This document shows, piece by piece, positions 5,843 through 14,604 of a stretch of DNA of 23,693 nt (position 1 is the stretch's first letter; every line of letters begins with the position of its first letter). Source of the DNA: Chloroflexota bacterium (GTDB taxonomy: Bacteria; Chloroflexota; Dehalococcoidia; GIF9; UBA5620); assembly GCA_026389735.1 (NCBI GenBank), contig JAPLHH010000065.1, forward strand, positions 1 to 23,693. Reading direction: 5' to 3'. A model generated the notes under the pieces. The model made no database searches, was not told the DNA's origin, and worked only from the letters and a program-made list of their open reading frames with translations. The position numbers and the translations under genes are program-made.

Positions 5843-7782
5843 GCCCAGCCAAGGCGAGCAACAAAAATCCATTAAAGATCACCGACCTTACTTTGCGTGA
5901 TGGACACCAATCATTATTCGCCACCAGGATGCGAACCGCTGATATGGAGCCTATTGCCGCAGACATGAACAAGGTGGGTTTCTGGTCGATGGAAGTCTGG
6001 GGCGGTGCTACCTTCGACGTAATGACCAGATTCCTAAACGAAGATCCGTGGGAAAGAATCCGTATCTTGAAGAAGCTGATGCCTGATACCAGATTGCAGA
6101 TGCTCTTGCGCGGTCAGAACTTGGTCGGCTACCGCAATTATGCCGATGACGTAGTTACCGCCTTTGTTCATCATGCTGCTGACTGTGGCATTGACGTCTT
6201 CCGCGTCTTCGACGCCGTTAATGACGAACGCAATTTCATGACTGCCTTTAAAGCCATCAAAGATAAAAAGAAGCATATCCAAGGCTCCCTATGCTATTCA
6301 TTAACGGAACCTAAACTGGGCGGCCCGGTATACAATATTGATTATTTTGTTAAGAAAGCACTTATTATTCAAGATATGGGAGCAGATAGCCTCTGCATCA
6401 AGGATATGGCTGGACTCATTGCCCCGGACGATGCCTACGAGTTAATTAAGGCTTTAAAGCAGGCGCTGAAGATACCGGTCAATTTGCACAGCCACTTCAC
6501 CAGCGGTATGGCTTATATGAGCTTCTTAAAAGCCATCGAGGCTGGAGTCGATTTCATAGATACTTGCATTGCTCCTTTCGCTTTGCGCACCTCTCACCCA
6601 GCAATAGAGCCAATTGTGGTTGCCCTCAGCGGCAGCCCCAGAGATACGCGGCTCAACTTGGAGCACCTGCTTAAATTAGGCGAATACTTTGAGTCTATCG
6701 CCCCTAAGTATAGGGACTTTCTGGATACTACCAAGATATCAGTGATTGATACCGGCGTGCTATGGCATCAGATCCCCGGCGGTATGTTCAGCAACATGGT
6801 TGCTCAACTAAGAGAAGCCGGTGCCCTCGACCGCCTGCAAGAAGTTTATGCCGAACTTCCTCGAACGCGAAAGGAGCTTGGCTACCCGCCATTGGTTACG
6901 CCAACCAGCCAGATAGTCGGCGTTCAGGCAGTCCAGAATGTCCTTTTCGGCAGATATAAAATGATATCCAAGGAAGTCAAAGATTACGTTTATGGCTTGT
7001 ACGGTAAACCTCCAGCTACAATCGATAAAGAGGTACAAAGGATAGTCCTTAAAGGTTATGAACGTGGGGAAGAACCTATCACCTGCCGACCAGCTGATAT
7101 TCTCGAGCCGGAACTGGCGAAAGCCAAGGAGGCTACCAAAGATATCGCTAAAGATATCGGTGACGTGCTTGTCTATGCCCTCTATCCTCAGACTGGGATG
7201 CGATTCCTAAAGCGGAAATATGGCCTGGAGGCACCACCACCAGAAACCAAGCCGAAGACCTTAGAAGACGTCAAAAGAGAAGACGAGCTTATCGCCAAAG
7301 CTAAAGCTGGCAAACTGGCGGAGAAGGTTGAGGTGAAAGCGCCGATTAAGGGGCCGGCTGCTAGAACATTCAATGTCTTCGTCGGTGATGAATATTACAA
7401 GGTTGAGGTCGAGCCTGCAGGTGGCCCGGCTACATCCACTCCTCCACCAGTATACGCTCCGCAGCAACCACCGGTAGCACCGCCACCACCTAAGCCAGAA
7501 GCTCCACCTGCACCGCTGGTGGAAAAGAAAGAGGCTCTAACATCTCCCGAGGCAGCCGTCGCTGCCGGAGATACGCCGGTGCTGGCTCCGATGCCAGGCA
7601 CAGTCATCCGCTATCTCGTTAAAGAAGGTGACAATGTCAAAGTAGGCATGGGCGTAGTTGTTCTAGAAGCTATGAAGATGGAAAATGAATTGGGTGCCCC
7701 GGCTGCCGGTAAAATTAAATCCATAAATTGTAAGCCTGGCGATAAGGTAGGCGGAGGCACTGTACTTGCCATAATTGGTTAG
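5839..7782 (+). CDS. Pyruvate/oxaloacetate carboxyltransferase (5S-like) fused to a biotinyl domain
   Basis: A 647-aa protein of the PycB/OadA type. An HMG-CoA-lyase-like TIM barrel (about 12-290) holds the metal and biotin-site residues: Asp21 (TLRDGHQS), Lys188 (CIKDMAG), His217 and His219 (HSH). These line up with the Asp, carboxylated Lys and two His of the transcarboxylase 5S subunit. A PYC/OADA domain follows (about 300-480), then a Pro/Ala-rich linker, and a C-terminal biotinyl domain with EAMKMENE, biotin on Lys613. It transfers CO2 between carboxybiotin and pyruvate/oxaloacetate. GTG 5839 is preferred to ATG 5797: AAAGGAG lies about 8 nt before it and it overlaps the previous stop. 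Called pyruvate carboxylase subunit B or oxaloacetate decarboxylase alpha in other genomes; context favours pyruvate/oxaloacetate exchange. Confidence 0.93.
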   Translation: MSPAKASNKNPLKITDLTLRDGHQSLFATRMRTADMEPIAADMNKVGFWSMEVWGGATFDVMTRFLNEDPWERIRILKKLMPDTRLQMLLRGQNLVGYRNYADDVVTAFVHHAADCGIDVFRVFDAVNDERNFMTAFKAIKDKKKHIQGSLCYSLTEPKLGGPVYNIDYFVKKALIIQDMGADSLCIKDMAGLIAPDDAYELIKALKQALKIPVNLHSHFTSGMAYMSFLKAIEAGVDFIDTCIAPFALRTSHPAIEPIVVALSGSPRDTRLNLEHLLKLGEYFESIAPKYRDFLDTTKISVIDTGVLWHQIPGGMFSNMVAQLREAGALDRLQEVYAELPRTRKELGYPPLVTPTSQIVGVQAVQNVLFGRYKMISKEVKDYVYGLYGKPPATIDKEVQRIVLKGYERGEEPITCRPADILEPELAKAKEATKDIAKDIGDVLVYALYPQTGMRFLKRKYGLEAPPPETKPKTLEDVKREDELIAKAKAGKLAEKVEVKAPIKGPAARTFNVFVGDEYYKVEVEPAGGPATSTPPPVYAPQQPPVAPPPPKPEAPPAPLVEKKEALTSPEAAVAAGDTPVLAPMPGTVIRYLVKEGDNVKVGMGVVVLEAMKMENELGAPAAGKIKSINCKPGDKVGGGTVLAIIG

Positions 7783-7788
7783 GCTTTT

Positions 7789-9042
7789 ATGGGGAAAACA
7801 CTCAGCGAGAAAATCCTAAGTGAAAAATCAGGAACTGACGCTCGAGCCGGCGATATAGTCATTGCCCAGGTGGATTTAGTTTTTGCTCAAGACACCACTG
7901 GCCCTTTAACCATACGGCAATTTAAAGAAGTCAAACATGGCAGACTAGCCAACCCGCAACGAACCGCCGTTTTTCTTGACCACGCTATACCCAGCCCCAA
8001 CCGGCAATTATCGAATGACCATCAATTTCTGCGCCGCTTTGCCGAAGAGACCAACTGCCTAATCTTCGAAGGTGGCACTGGGATATGCCATCAATTAGTA
8101 GCGGAAATGTTTGCTAACCCTGGGGATATTATCGTCGGTGCCGACTCCCATACGGTAACTGCCGGCGGTTTGGGAGCATTTGCTACTGGAATGGGGTCAA
8201 GCGACATTGCTGTTGTTTTTGCCCTGGGCAAGACGTGGTTTCGAGTGCCAGAGACCTTCAAAATTAGCATCAGCGGCAGATTTCAAAAATGGGTTGGTGC
8301 CAAAGACCTTATCCTCCACCTTATTGGCGCACTCGGAGCTGACGGTGCCACTTACAAAGCACTGGAATTCGATGGCCAAACAGTTTCTAATATGACCATC
8401 TCGGACCGCTTGACTGTAGCCAACATGGCGGTAGAAGCTGGTGCCAAGGTGGGGATTTTCCCTAGTGACAGTGTCACCAAGAAGTACTTGGCAGCTCAAG
8501 GGAGGGCTAATAAATATAGAGCTCTTCGACCTGACGCCGACGCCGATTATGAGCGAGCTATCATCGTCAATGCCGCCGAACTTGAACCTATGATAGCCGT
8601 GCCTCATACTGTGGATAATGTGGCTCCAGTAAACATGCTCGCCGGTACAAAAATAGACCAGGTATTCATCGGCACTTGCACCAACGGTCGACTTGAAGAT
8701 TTAGCCACGGCTGCTGCCATTCTCAAAAACAAGAAGCGTCACCCAAGCGTCAGGTTAATCGTAGCTCCAGCATCACAGCAAGTCCTAACCAAAGCCATGA
8801 GAATTGGCTACATCCAGATTCTAGTCGCTGCCGGAGCCGTATTGCTGCCACCGGGGTGCGCTGCTTGTCTCGGTCTCCACCAGGGTGTGCTCGGAGATAA
8901 TGAAGCCTGTCTATCCACAGCTAACCGCAATTTCAAAGGTCGAATGGGCAACCCGGAAGCCTCAATATATCTGGCTAGCCCAGCCACAGCCGCAGCTTCA
9001 GCATTAACCGGTGAAATCACCGACCCGAGAAAGGTACTATGA
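7789..9042 (+). CDS. Aconitase/homoaconitase-type hydro-lyase, large subunit (LeuC family)
   Basis: A 417-aa large subunit of the two-subunit aconitase/isopropylmalate isomerase family. It has GADSHTVTAGGLGAFATGMG (118-136) and three [4Fe-4S] ligands: Cys297 in IGTCTNGR, Cys357 and Cys360 in PPGCAACLG. The length fits the short archaeal/LeuC-like form, not the 750-900-aa AcnA. Database names are likely to say homoaconitase or 3-isopropylmalate dehydratase. Its place 6 nt after the biotin carboxyltransferase and just before isocitrate dehydrogenase, and the Arg in the small-subunit specificity loop, argue for aconitase (citrate to isocitrate). The oxygen-sensitive cluster suits an anaerobe. 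It overlaps the small-subunit gene by 4 nt. Confidence 0.9.
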   Translation: MGKTLSEKILSEKSGTDARAGDIVIAQVDLVFAQDTTGPLTIRQFKEVKHGRLANPQRTAVFLDHAIPSPNRQLSNDHQFLRRFAEETNCLIFEGGTGICHQLVAEMFANPGDIIVGADSHTVTAGGLGAFATGMGSSDIAVVFALGKTWFRVPETFKISISGRFQKWVGAKDLILHLIGALGADGATYKALEFDGQTVSNMTISDRLTVANMAVEAGAKVGIFPSDSVTKKYLAAQGRANKYRALRPDADADYERAIIVNAAELEPMIAVPHTVDNVAPVNMLAGTKIDQVFIGTCTNGRLEDLATAAAILKNKKRHPSVRLIVAPASQQVLTKAMRIGYIQILVAAGAVLLPPGCAACLGLHQGVLGDNEACLSTANRNFKGRMGNPEASIYLASPATAAASALTGEITDPRKVL

Positions 9043-9548
9043 TGCCTGACACAATTCTTAAAGGTAAAGCTTTCAAGTTCGGTGGCAACATCTCTACCGA
9101 CCATATCATACCAGGTAAATACGCACACTTGAGAAGCAACCTACCGGAGTTGACCAAACACGTCATGGAGGATGCTGACTCAACCTTTGCTGAGAAGGTG
9201 AAACCAGGTGACTTCATCGTCGCCGGCAAGAACTTTGGACTTGGCTCCAGCCGGGAACATGCTGCACTAGTTATTAAAATGGCCGGGGTGAGCGCTATCC
9301 TGGCAAAATCAGTTGCTCGCATCTTTTTCAGAAATGCCACAAATCAGGGACTACCGACCCTGATTTGTGATACTGATAAAATTGACGTTGGAGATGAATT
9401 AGAGGTAAATTTAACCAGAGGCATTATTACCGACCTGACCAAGGGTATCCAGCTTAATTTTGGCAAAATCCCTGAGGTGATGCTGAACATACTTAATGAG
9501 GGCGGGCTCATCTCCTACATAAGCAGATACGGCGATTTTACGCTCTAA
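9039..9548 (+). CDS. Aconitase/homoaconitase-type hydro-lyase, small subunit (LeuD family)
   Basis: A 169-aa swivel-domain subunit with GGNISTDHIIPGKY (15-28), FGLGSSREHAA (66-76) and ATNQGLP, all typical of LeuD/homoaconitase small subunits. In this family the loop after the DHIIP motif sets substrate: YLVY-type loops go with 3-isopropylmalate, loops with Arg (YLRT, YLRM) with carboxylate-bearing substrates. Here the loop reads HLRS with Arg32, so a tricarboxylate such as aconitate or homoaconitate is likely. It starts in the ATGATG at 9039-9044 (either ATG possible), overlapping the large subunit stop. The next gene is isocitrate dehydrogenase after 23 nt. Confidence 0.9.
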   Translation: MMPDTILKGKAFKFGGNISTDHIIPGKYAHLRSNLPELTKHVMEDADSTFAEKVKPGDFIVAGKNFGLGSSREHAALVIKMAGVSAILAKSVARIFFRNATNQGLPTLICDTDKIDVGDELEVNLTRGIITDLTKGIQLNFGKIPEVMLNILNEGGLISYISRYGDFTL

Positions 9549-9571
9549 GCCCCGTAAAGGCGGGATATGTT

Positions 9572-10660
9572 ATGCCTTACAAAGTGACTATTATCCCAGG
9601 CGATGGCATCGGCCCTGAGATCACCGAGGCGACTAAAAGAGTATTAGAAGCTACCGGTGTTAAATTTGAGTGGAATATTGGAATAGTCGGCCAGCAAGCT
9701 CAGGATAAATTTGGCACCCCTCTACCTGATTATGTCCTCGAATCCATAAAGAAAAACAAGGTGGCCCTCAAAGGCCCGGTGACCACGCCAGTAGGCACCG
9801 GCTTCAGGAGCGTCAATGTAGCCTTACGCCAAAGCTTAGACCTTTATGCCTGCCTCCGACCATGTAAAACCTACCCTGGCGTGCCCACACCCTTTAAAAA
9901 TGTAGACATAGTCATTGTCAGAGAGAATACAGAGGACCTCTACAGCGGCATTGAATTTGCCAAGGGAACCAAGGAAAGCGATAGACTGGCAAAACTCATT
10001 CTCGAGACCACACAGACCAAGGTGAAGCAAGATTCCGGCTTCAGCATAAAAGTGATCTCCGAAACAGCTTCCAGACGTATTGTCAGGTTTGCCTTCGAAT
10101 ATGCCCGCGCCAATAATAGAAAGAAGGTCAGCGCGGCCCACAAGGCTAACATCATGAAGTTCTCCGATGGCCTTTTCCTGGCTGCTGCCCGTGAAGTAGC
10201 CAAGGAATATCCAGATATAGGGTTCGAAGATGTGGTTGTCGATGCCCTATGCATGCGCCTTGCCAGAAGTCCCCAGCAATACGATATCATTGTCTTGCCT
10301 AATCTCTATGGTGACATTGTCTCCGACCTTTGCGCTGGACTCGTTGGCGGGCTTGGCGTTGCACCGGGGGCTAACATAGGCGATAATATAGCGGTTTTTG
10401 AACCTACCCACGGCAGTGCTCCGAAATATGTTGGCCAGAACAAAGTGAATCCAATGGCTATGATGCTATCCGCGACCATGATGCTCCGCCATATTAATGA
10501 AACTAAAGCTGCAGACAAGCTGGAAAAAGCCATAGCTGATGTCATCGCTGAGGGCAAAAGCGTTACCTACGACCTAAAGTTAGACCGCAATCAACCTGCA
10601 GCAACTACCTCAGAGGTCGCTGATGCAGTGATTGAAAAATTCAAAAATCAAGGAGGGTAA
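9572..10660 (+). CDS. icd: Isocitrate dehydrogenase (isocitrate/isopropylmalate dehydrogenase family)
   Basis: A 362-aa decarboxylating dehydrogenase. The substrate segment [19 protein letters not shown] (Ser80, Asn82, Arg86, Arg96) follows the SxNxxLR pattern of isocitrate enzymes, not isopropylmalate ones. [41 protein letters not shown] and [18 protein letters not shown] are all present. The KY after SAP matches the NADP-binding Lys-Tyr of E. coli Icd, but the Arg that helps bind NADP further on (YDFER in E. coli) is replaced in YDLKL, so the coenzyme is open. It makes 2-oxoglutarate from isocitrate and follows aconitase in the operon. The mdh start codon lies 1 nt after its stop. Confidence 0.92.
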   Translation: MPYKVTIIPGDGIGPEITEATKRVLEATGVKFEWNIGIVGQQAQDKFGTPLPDYVLESIKKNKVALKGPVTTPVGTGFRSVNVALRQSLDLYACLRPCKTYPGVPTPFKNVDIVIVRENTEDLYSGIEFAKGTKESDRLAKLILETTQTKVKQDSGFSIKVISETASRRIVRFAFEYARANNRKKVSAAHKANIMKFSDGLFLAAAREVAKEYPDIGFEDVVVDALCMRLARSPQQYDIIVLPNLYGDIVSDLCAGLVGGLGVAPGANIGDNIAVFEPTHGSAPKYVGQNKVNPMAMMLSATMMLRHINETKAADKLEKAIADVIAEGKSVTYDLKLDRNQPAATTSEVADAVIEKFKNQGG

Positions 10661-10661
10661 A

Positions 10662-11591
10662 ATGCGTAATAAAGTGAGCGTCATCGGTGCCGGAAATGTA
10701 GGAGCCACCCTGGCCCAGCGTATCGCCGAGAAAGGATATGCTGATGTAGTGGTGGTGGACATCATCGATGGCTTGCCTCAGGGCAAAGGATTGGACATGC
10801 TCCAGACCGGTCCAATTACCGGTTCCGATGCCAGAGTCATCGGCACTGATTCCTACGAAGAAACTGCCAACTCTGACATCGTGGCCATCACCTCGGGAGT
10901 ACCAAGAAAGCCAGGCATGAGCCGTGATGACCTGGTACTGACCAATATGAATATCATTAAATCGGTCACCGAGCAGGTGGTGAAATACTCGCCGAAGTGC
11001 ATCATCATTATGGTCGCCAATCCCTTAGACGCCATGACACAGTTGGCTCTTCAAGTCAGCAAATTTCCTCGAAACCGTGTCTTCGGCCAGTCAGGCATTT
11101 TAGATACCTCCAGATTTAGAACTTTCCTCGCTCAGGAACTTAACGTCTCAGTCGAAGATGTTTATGCCTGTGTTATGGGCGGGCATGGAGATACCATGGT
11201 GGCCATCCCAAGATTAACCACCGTGGGCGGTGTCCCGATAACCGAGCTTTTGACTCAGGAGACTGTAAACAAGATTGTTGAGCGGACAGTCAAAGGGGGT
11301 GGCGAAATAGTCGCCCTGCTAAAAACGGGAAGCGCCTATTATGCTCCTGCAGCTGCTACCGCTCAAATGGTTGAATCCATACTTCTAGACAAGAAGAGGA
11401 TCCTACCTTGCGCTGTCTACCTTGAAGGAGAATATGGAATAAAGGGCGCAGTAGTTGGGGTACCCGTGAAGCTAGGCAGAAATGGCATTGAGCAGATAAT
11501 CGAGCTGAAGCTAACACCAGAAGAGAGCGCCGCACTCAAGAAATCAGCCGAGGCAGTAAGAGAACTTGCCAAAGTAATGAAACTGGAGTAG
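10662..11591 (+). CDS. mdh: Malate dehydrogenase, NAD-dependent, LDH-like type
   Basis: A 309-aa protein with the Rossmann motif GAGNVG (9-14) and Asp33 at the end of the second strand, which favours NAD. The mobile loop reads [13 protein letters not shown]; Arg82 in place of the Gln of lactate dehydrogenase selects oxaloacetate/malate. Catalytic Asp148, Arg151 (LDTSR) and His175 (GGHGDTMV) are present. The ATG at 10662 has AGGAGGG 4 nt upstream, partly inside the icd stop region; an upstream in-frame TTG at 10632 lies inside icd and is not needed. It links oxaloacetate from the carboxyltransferase to fumarase, whose alpha gene starts 7 nt after the stop. Confidence 0.95.
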   Translation: MRNKVSVIGAGNVGATLAQRIAEKGYADVVVVDIIDGLPQGKGLDMLQTGPITGSDARVIGTDSYEETANSDIVAITSGVPRKPGMSRDDLVLTNMNIIKSVTEQVVKYSPKCIIIMVANPLDAMTQLALQVSKFPRNRVFGQSGILDTSRFRTFLAQELNVSVEDVYACVMGGHGDTMVAIPRLTTVGGVPITELLTQETVNKIVERTVKGGGEIVALLKTGSAYYAPAAATAQMVESILLDKKRILPCAVYLEGEYGIKGAVVGVPVKLGRNGIEQIIELKLTPEESAALKKSAEAVRELAKVMKLE

Positions 11592-11598
11592 TTGGCTA

Positions 11599-12444
11599 AT
11601 GCGGGATATCGATAGTAAAAAAATAATTGAAACTGTATCCCACCTGTTCCAAGACGCCTGCCTTTACCTGCCCGAAGATGTGCTCGCTGCCCTCAAGGAG
11701 GCAAGAGAAAAAGAGGAGTCTCCTGCAGCCAAGGATGTGTTAGCCCAACTCATTGAAAATACTGAAATCGCTGCCAAAGAGAAAACCCCTCTATGCCAGG
11801 ACACCGGTGCTGCAGTGGTAGTGTTGGAATTAGGTCAGGACGTTCACATAACGGGAGGTGACCTTTACACAGCCATAAATGAAGGGGTGCGTCAGGGATA
11901 TGAAAAGGGGTATCTGCGCAAATCCATGGTGAATCAGCCCTTCTCAGCACGAGTCAACACGAAAGATAACACCCCGGCTATCATCCACGCCGATATCGTT
12001 CCAGGTGACAAACTCAAAATCAGCATAATGCCCAAGGGGGGTGGCTCTGAAAACTGCTCTCGCCTGACAGTAATGCCGCCAGCAAGGGGGCGCCAAGGGA
12101 TTATTGACTTTGTGGTAAACCTCGTTGATGAATCTGGCAGCAATCCATGCCCACCTCTCATCATCGGTCTCGGCATAGGCGGAACAACAGATAAAGCTAT
12201 GACATTGGCTAAAAAAGCACTATTGCGCAAAGTTGGCGAGCCAAATCCGGACCCAGAGGTTGCTGAGTTAGAAAAAGAAATCCTGCAACGTGCCAACAAT
12301 CTGGGCATTGGACCAATGGGTTACGGTGGCAGGACAACCGCCTTGGCCGTTCACGCTGAAACCTTCCCGGCACATATCGCTAGCCTGCCGGTTGCGGTTA
12401 ACATACAATGTTGGTGTGCTCGGCATAAAGAGACGACATTATGA
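11599..12444 (+). CDS. Fumarate hydratase class I, alpha subunit
   Basis: A 281-aa alpha subunit of two-part iron-sulfur fumarase (FumA/TtdA family). Motifs: LCQDTG with Cys66, PKGGGSEN (146-152), Cys184 in NPCPPLIIGLGIGGT, GPMGYGGRTTAL, and a C-terminal QCWCARHKE with Cys271. Cys66, Cys184 and a C-terminal Cys are the expected [4Fe-4S] ligands. Fumarase interconverts malate and fumarate; tartrate dehydratase is a relative, but the neighbours support fumarase. Its partner beta subunit is not adjacent: four sdh genes lie between. It overlaps sdhA by 4 nt (ATGA at 12441), so it is translationally joined to sdhA. Confidence 0.93.
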   Translation: MRDIDSKKIIETVSHLFQDACLYLPEDVLAALKEAREKEESPAAKDVLAQLIENTEIAAKEKTPLCQDTGAAVVVLELGQDVHITGGDLYTAINEGVRQGYEKGYLRKSMVNQPFSARVNTKDNTPAIIHADIVPGDKLKISIMPKGGGSENCSRLTVMPPARGRQGIIDFVVNLVDESGSNPCPPLIIGLGIGGTTDKAMTLAKKALLRKVGEPNPDPEVAELEKEILQRANNLGIGPMGYGGRTTALAVHAETFPAHIASLPVAVNIQCWCARHKETTL

Positions 12445-14150
12445 CGAGCCAAAAACACGATGTTATAGTCTTGGGCTCAGGACTAGCTGGCCTACGAGCT
12501 GCCATCGAAGCCGCCCACAATTCAGGACTCGATGTTGCCATCGTCTCCAAAGTCCAGTTGATGCGTTCCCATTCAGTCTGTGCTGAAGGCGGCACTGCAG
12601 CCGTCATGCAGCCAGATGAAGGGGATAGCTTCGAGCTTCATGCCTGGGATACAGTCAGAGGTGCTGACTTCCTTTGCGACCAGGATGTAGTAAAGCGCTT
12701 TGTTGCAGAGGCACCTAAAGAAATCCTCCTTTTAGAGCACTGGGGAATCCCCTGGTCGCGCCGCCCCGATGGCCGAATTGCCCAGCGAGCATTCGGCGGC
12801 CATAGCTACGACCGGGCTGTCTTCGCTGCCGACAAGACCGGTTTCGCCGAAATGCAAACTCTCTACGACACTTTGCAGAAATATCCTAACGTAACCAGAT
12901 ACGACGAATGTTATATCTCCTCAATCCTAACAAAAGACAATACATTCTGCGGCGTAACCGCCTGGGATTTGACCAGCGGCCAGTTCTTCTTTATCCAGGG
13001 TAAAGCTCTAATCATCGCCACGGGCGGGGCTTGCCGTATGTTCGGTTTCACCACATACTCCCTTACCGCCACCGGCGACGGTTTAGCCATGGCTTACCGG
13101 GCAGGGCTACCCATTAAGGACCTGGAATTCGTCCAATTCCATCCCACAGGCCTAGTACCATCCGGCATCCTCATAACAGAGGCAGCACGTGGCGAAGGCG
13201 GCTACTTACTCAACAATAAAGATGAGAGATTCATGGAAAAATACGCTCCATCTAAGATGGAGGTAGCTCCACGAGACATTGTCTCCCGCTCGGAGATGAC
13301 TGAAATTGAAGAAGGCAGAGGATTTCCCAGACCCGATGGCCTCGACTACGTTCACATTGACCTGCGTCATCTCGGTGCCGCTAAAATCAATGAACGGCTG
13401 CCTATGATTCGAGAGGTCGCCATAAAGTTCAACTTCATTGACCCTATCTACGAGCCAATTCCTGTTCGACCGGCCGCTCATTATTTTATGGGCGGCGTCC
13501 ACACTGATATTGACGGCGCTACCCCGATAAAAGGTATATGGGCAGCCGGTGAGGCCGCTTGCGTATCACTGCACGGTGCCAACCGCCTCGGCTCCAACTC
13601 AACCGCCGAATGCCTCGTCTGGGGAAAAATCACCGGGGATAATGTTGCCAAGTATGCGTCTAGACAGAAAGCCTTTTCTACACCGCCTGAAGAAAAAACA
13701 CTGAAGGAAGCAGAGGCCAGAGTTTTCAGCAGGTTCAGCTCTAACGGCAAAGAAAGCGCCTATGCTCTCCGCAGGGAGCTACAGAGGACTATGGATAGTC
13801 AGGTGGGCGTCTTTCGCACCGGCACCGGCCTAAAAATAGCCCTTGATAAGATACGCGAATTAAAGCGACGGCTGCCCGATGTCAAGGTCAAAGACCGTGG
13901 GCGCATATATAATACAGACCTGCTCAGTGCCTTGGAAACGGATAATCTCCTTGACCTGGCCGAAATTATCGTCACCGGAGCCTTATCACGCACTGAGTCG
14001 CGAGGGGCTCACTCTCGACGGGACTTTCCCGATCGCGATGATGTCAACTGGCTCAAGCATACCTTAGTCTATTACACACCTAAAGGGCCACGGCTCGATT
14101 ATATCCCCGTAACCATCACCATGTGGCAGCCTGTAGAAAGGAAATACTAG
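12441..14150 (+). CDS. sdhA: Succinate dehydrogenase/fumarate reductase flavoprotein subunit
   Basis: A 569-aa flavoprotein. The FAD motif GSGLAG is at 12-17 and the covalent FAD ligand is His44 in RSHSVCAEGG. Active-site segments follow: QFHPTG, AARGEGG, RDIVSR, HYFMGG and LHGANRLGSNS. The C-terminal helical part includes R/E-rich stretches and ends with a PVTITMWQPVERKY-like tail seen in SdhA. It oxidises succinate or reduces fumarate, passing electrons to SdhB. Sequence alone does not fix the direction. It is the first of sdhACDB and lies between the two fumarase genes; sdhC starts 10 nt later with a GGAG ribosome binding site. Confidence 0.95.
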   Translation: MTSQKHDVIVLGSGLAGLRAAIEAAHNSGLDVAIVSKVQLMRSHSVCAEGGTAAVMQPDEGDSFELHAWDTVRGADFLCDQDVVKRFVAEAPKEILLLEHWGIPWSRRPDGRIAQRAFGGHSYDRAVFAADKTGFAEMQTLYDTLQKYPNVTRYDECYISSILTKDNTFCGVTAWDLTSGQFFFIQGKALIIATGGACRMFGFTTYSLTATGDGLAMAYRAGLPIKDLEFVQFHPTGLVPSGILITEAARGEGGYLLNNKDERFMEKYAPSKMEVAPRDIVSRSEMTEIEEGRGFPRPDGLDYVHIDLRHLGAAKINERLPMIREVAIKFNFIDPIYEPIPVRPAAHYFMGGVHTDIDGATPIKGIWAAGEAACVSLHGANRLGSNSTAECLVWGKITGDNVAKYASRQKAFSTPPEEKTLKEAEARVFSRFSSNGKESAYALRRELQRTMDSQVGVFRTGTGLKIALDKIRELKRRLPDVKVKDRGRIYNTDLLSALETDNLLDLAEIIVTGALSRTESRGAHSRRDFPDRDDVNWLKHTLVYYTPKGPRLDYIPVTITMWQPVERKY

Positions 14151-14160
14151 GGAGTTAGCT

Positions 14161-14604
14161 ATGAGACAAATACAGCCTCGACGCAACTATCTAGGAGCTG
14201 TTGGGTGGTTGTGGGCAGGCAATTACAAGCTGGAGCGTTATCTCTACATACTTCATAGAATAACCGGCCTGGGAATCTTGCTCTTCCTACTGCTCCACTT
14301 GATGATGACAACCGTTTTCCGCATCCAGGGTCAGGGTGTCTGGGAAACTACGATGTCAATCCTCCACAACCCCTGGTTCAAAATCGGCGAATATCTTGTG
14401 GTCATTGCCTTCGTCTACCATGCCTTGAACGGTTTGCGACTTATCCTACAGGAACTGGGTTTCCTTATGGGGCGACCTATACCACCAATTTATCCGTACA
14501 GAGACTCGCTCCGCAAGAAACGCCCCTGGACAATCGCCATGATAGCAGTGGTCGTCATCCTTGCCTTAGTCTTCTTTTATGACTTCGTCGCAGGAGGCTG
14601 GTAA
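14161..14604 (+). CDS. sdhC: Succinate dehydrogenase membrane anchor subunit, cytochrome b (SdhC)
   Basis: A 147-aa membrane protein with three predicted helices (about 29-51, 74-97, 122-143). The first begins YILHRITGLGI, the classical SdhC signature (His32), and also holds His46 in LLLHL; the second holds His87 in VYHALNGLR. These His residues are candidate haem b ligands. The N-terminal stretch and the first loop are basic or polar. It anchors SdhAB in the membrane and helps form the quinone site. Its stop overlaps the sdhD start by 1 nt. It shares the YHALNGLR segment with SdhD, so both subunits come from the same fold. Confidence 0.88.
   Translation: MRQIQPRRNYLGAVGWLWAGNYKLERYLYILHRITGLGILLFLLLHLMMTTVFRIQGQGVWETTMSILHNPWFKIGEYLVVIAFVYHALNGLRLILQELGFLMGRPIPPIYPYRDSLRKKRPWTIAMIAVVVILALVFFYDFVAGGW

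Noticed and set aside
8197..8607. 136-codon minus-strand frame inside the aconitase large subunit gene
   Set aside because: Shadow of the real gene; no motif, no ribosome binding site, and the sense strand codes for conserved catalytic sequence.
7789..10660. Leucine synthesis operon (leuC, leuD, leuB)
   Set aside because: The small-subunit loop has Arg, the dehydrogenase has the isocitrate-type SxNxxLR signature, no leuA is nearby, and the flanking genes belong to central carbon metabolism.
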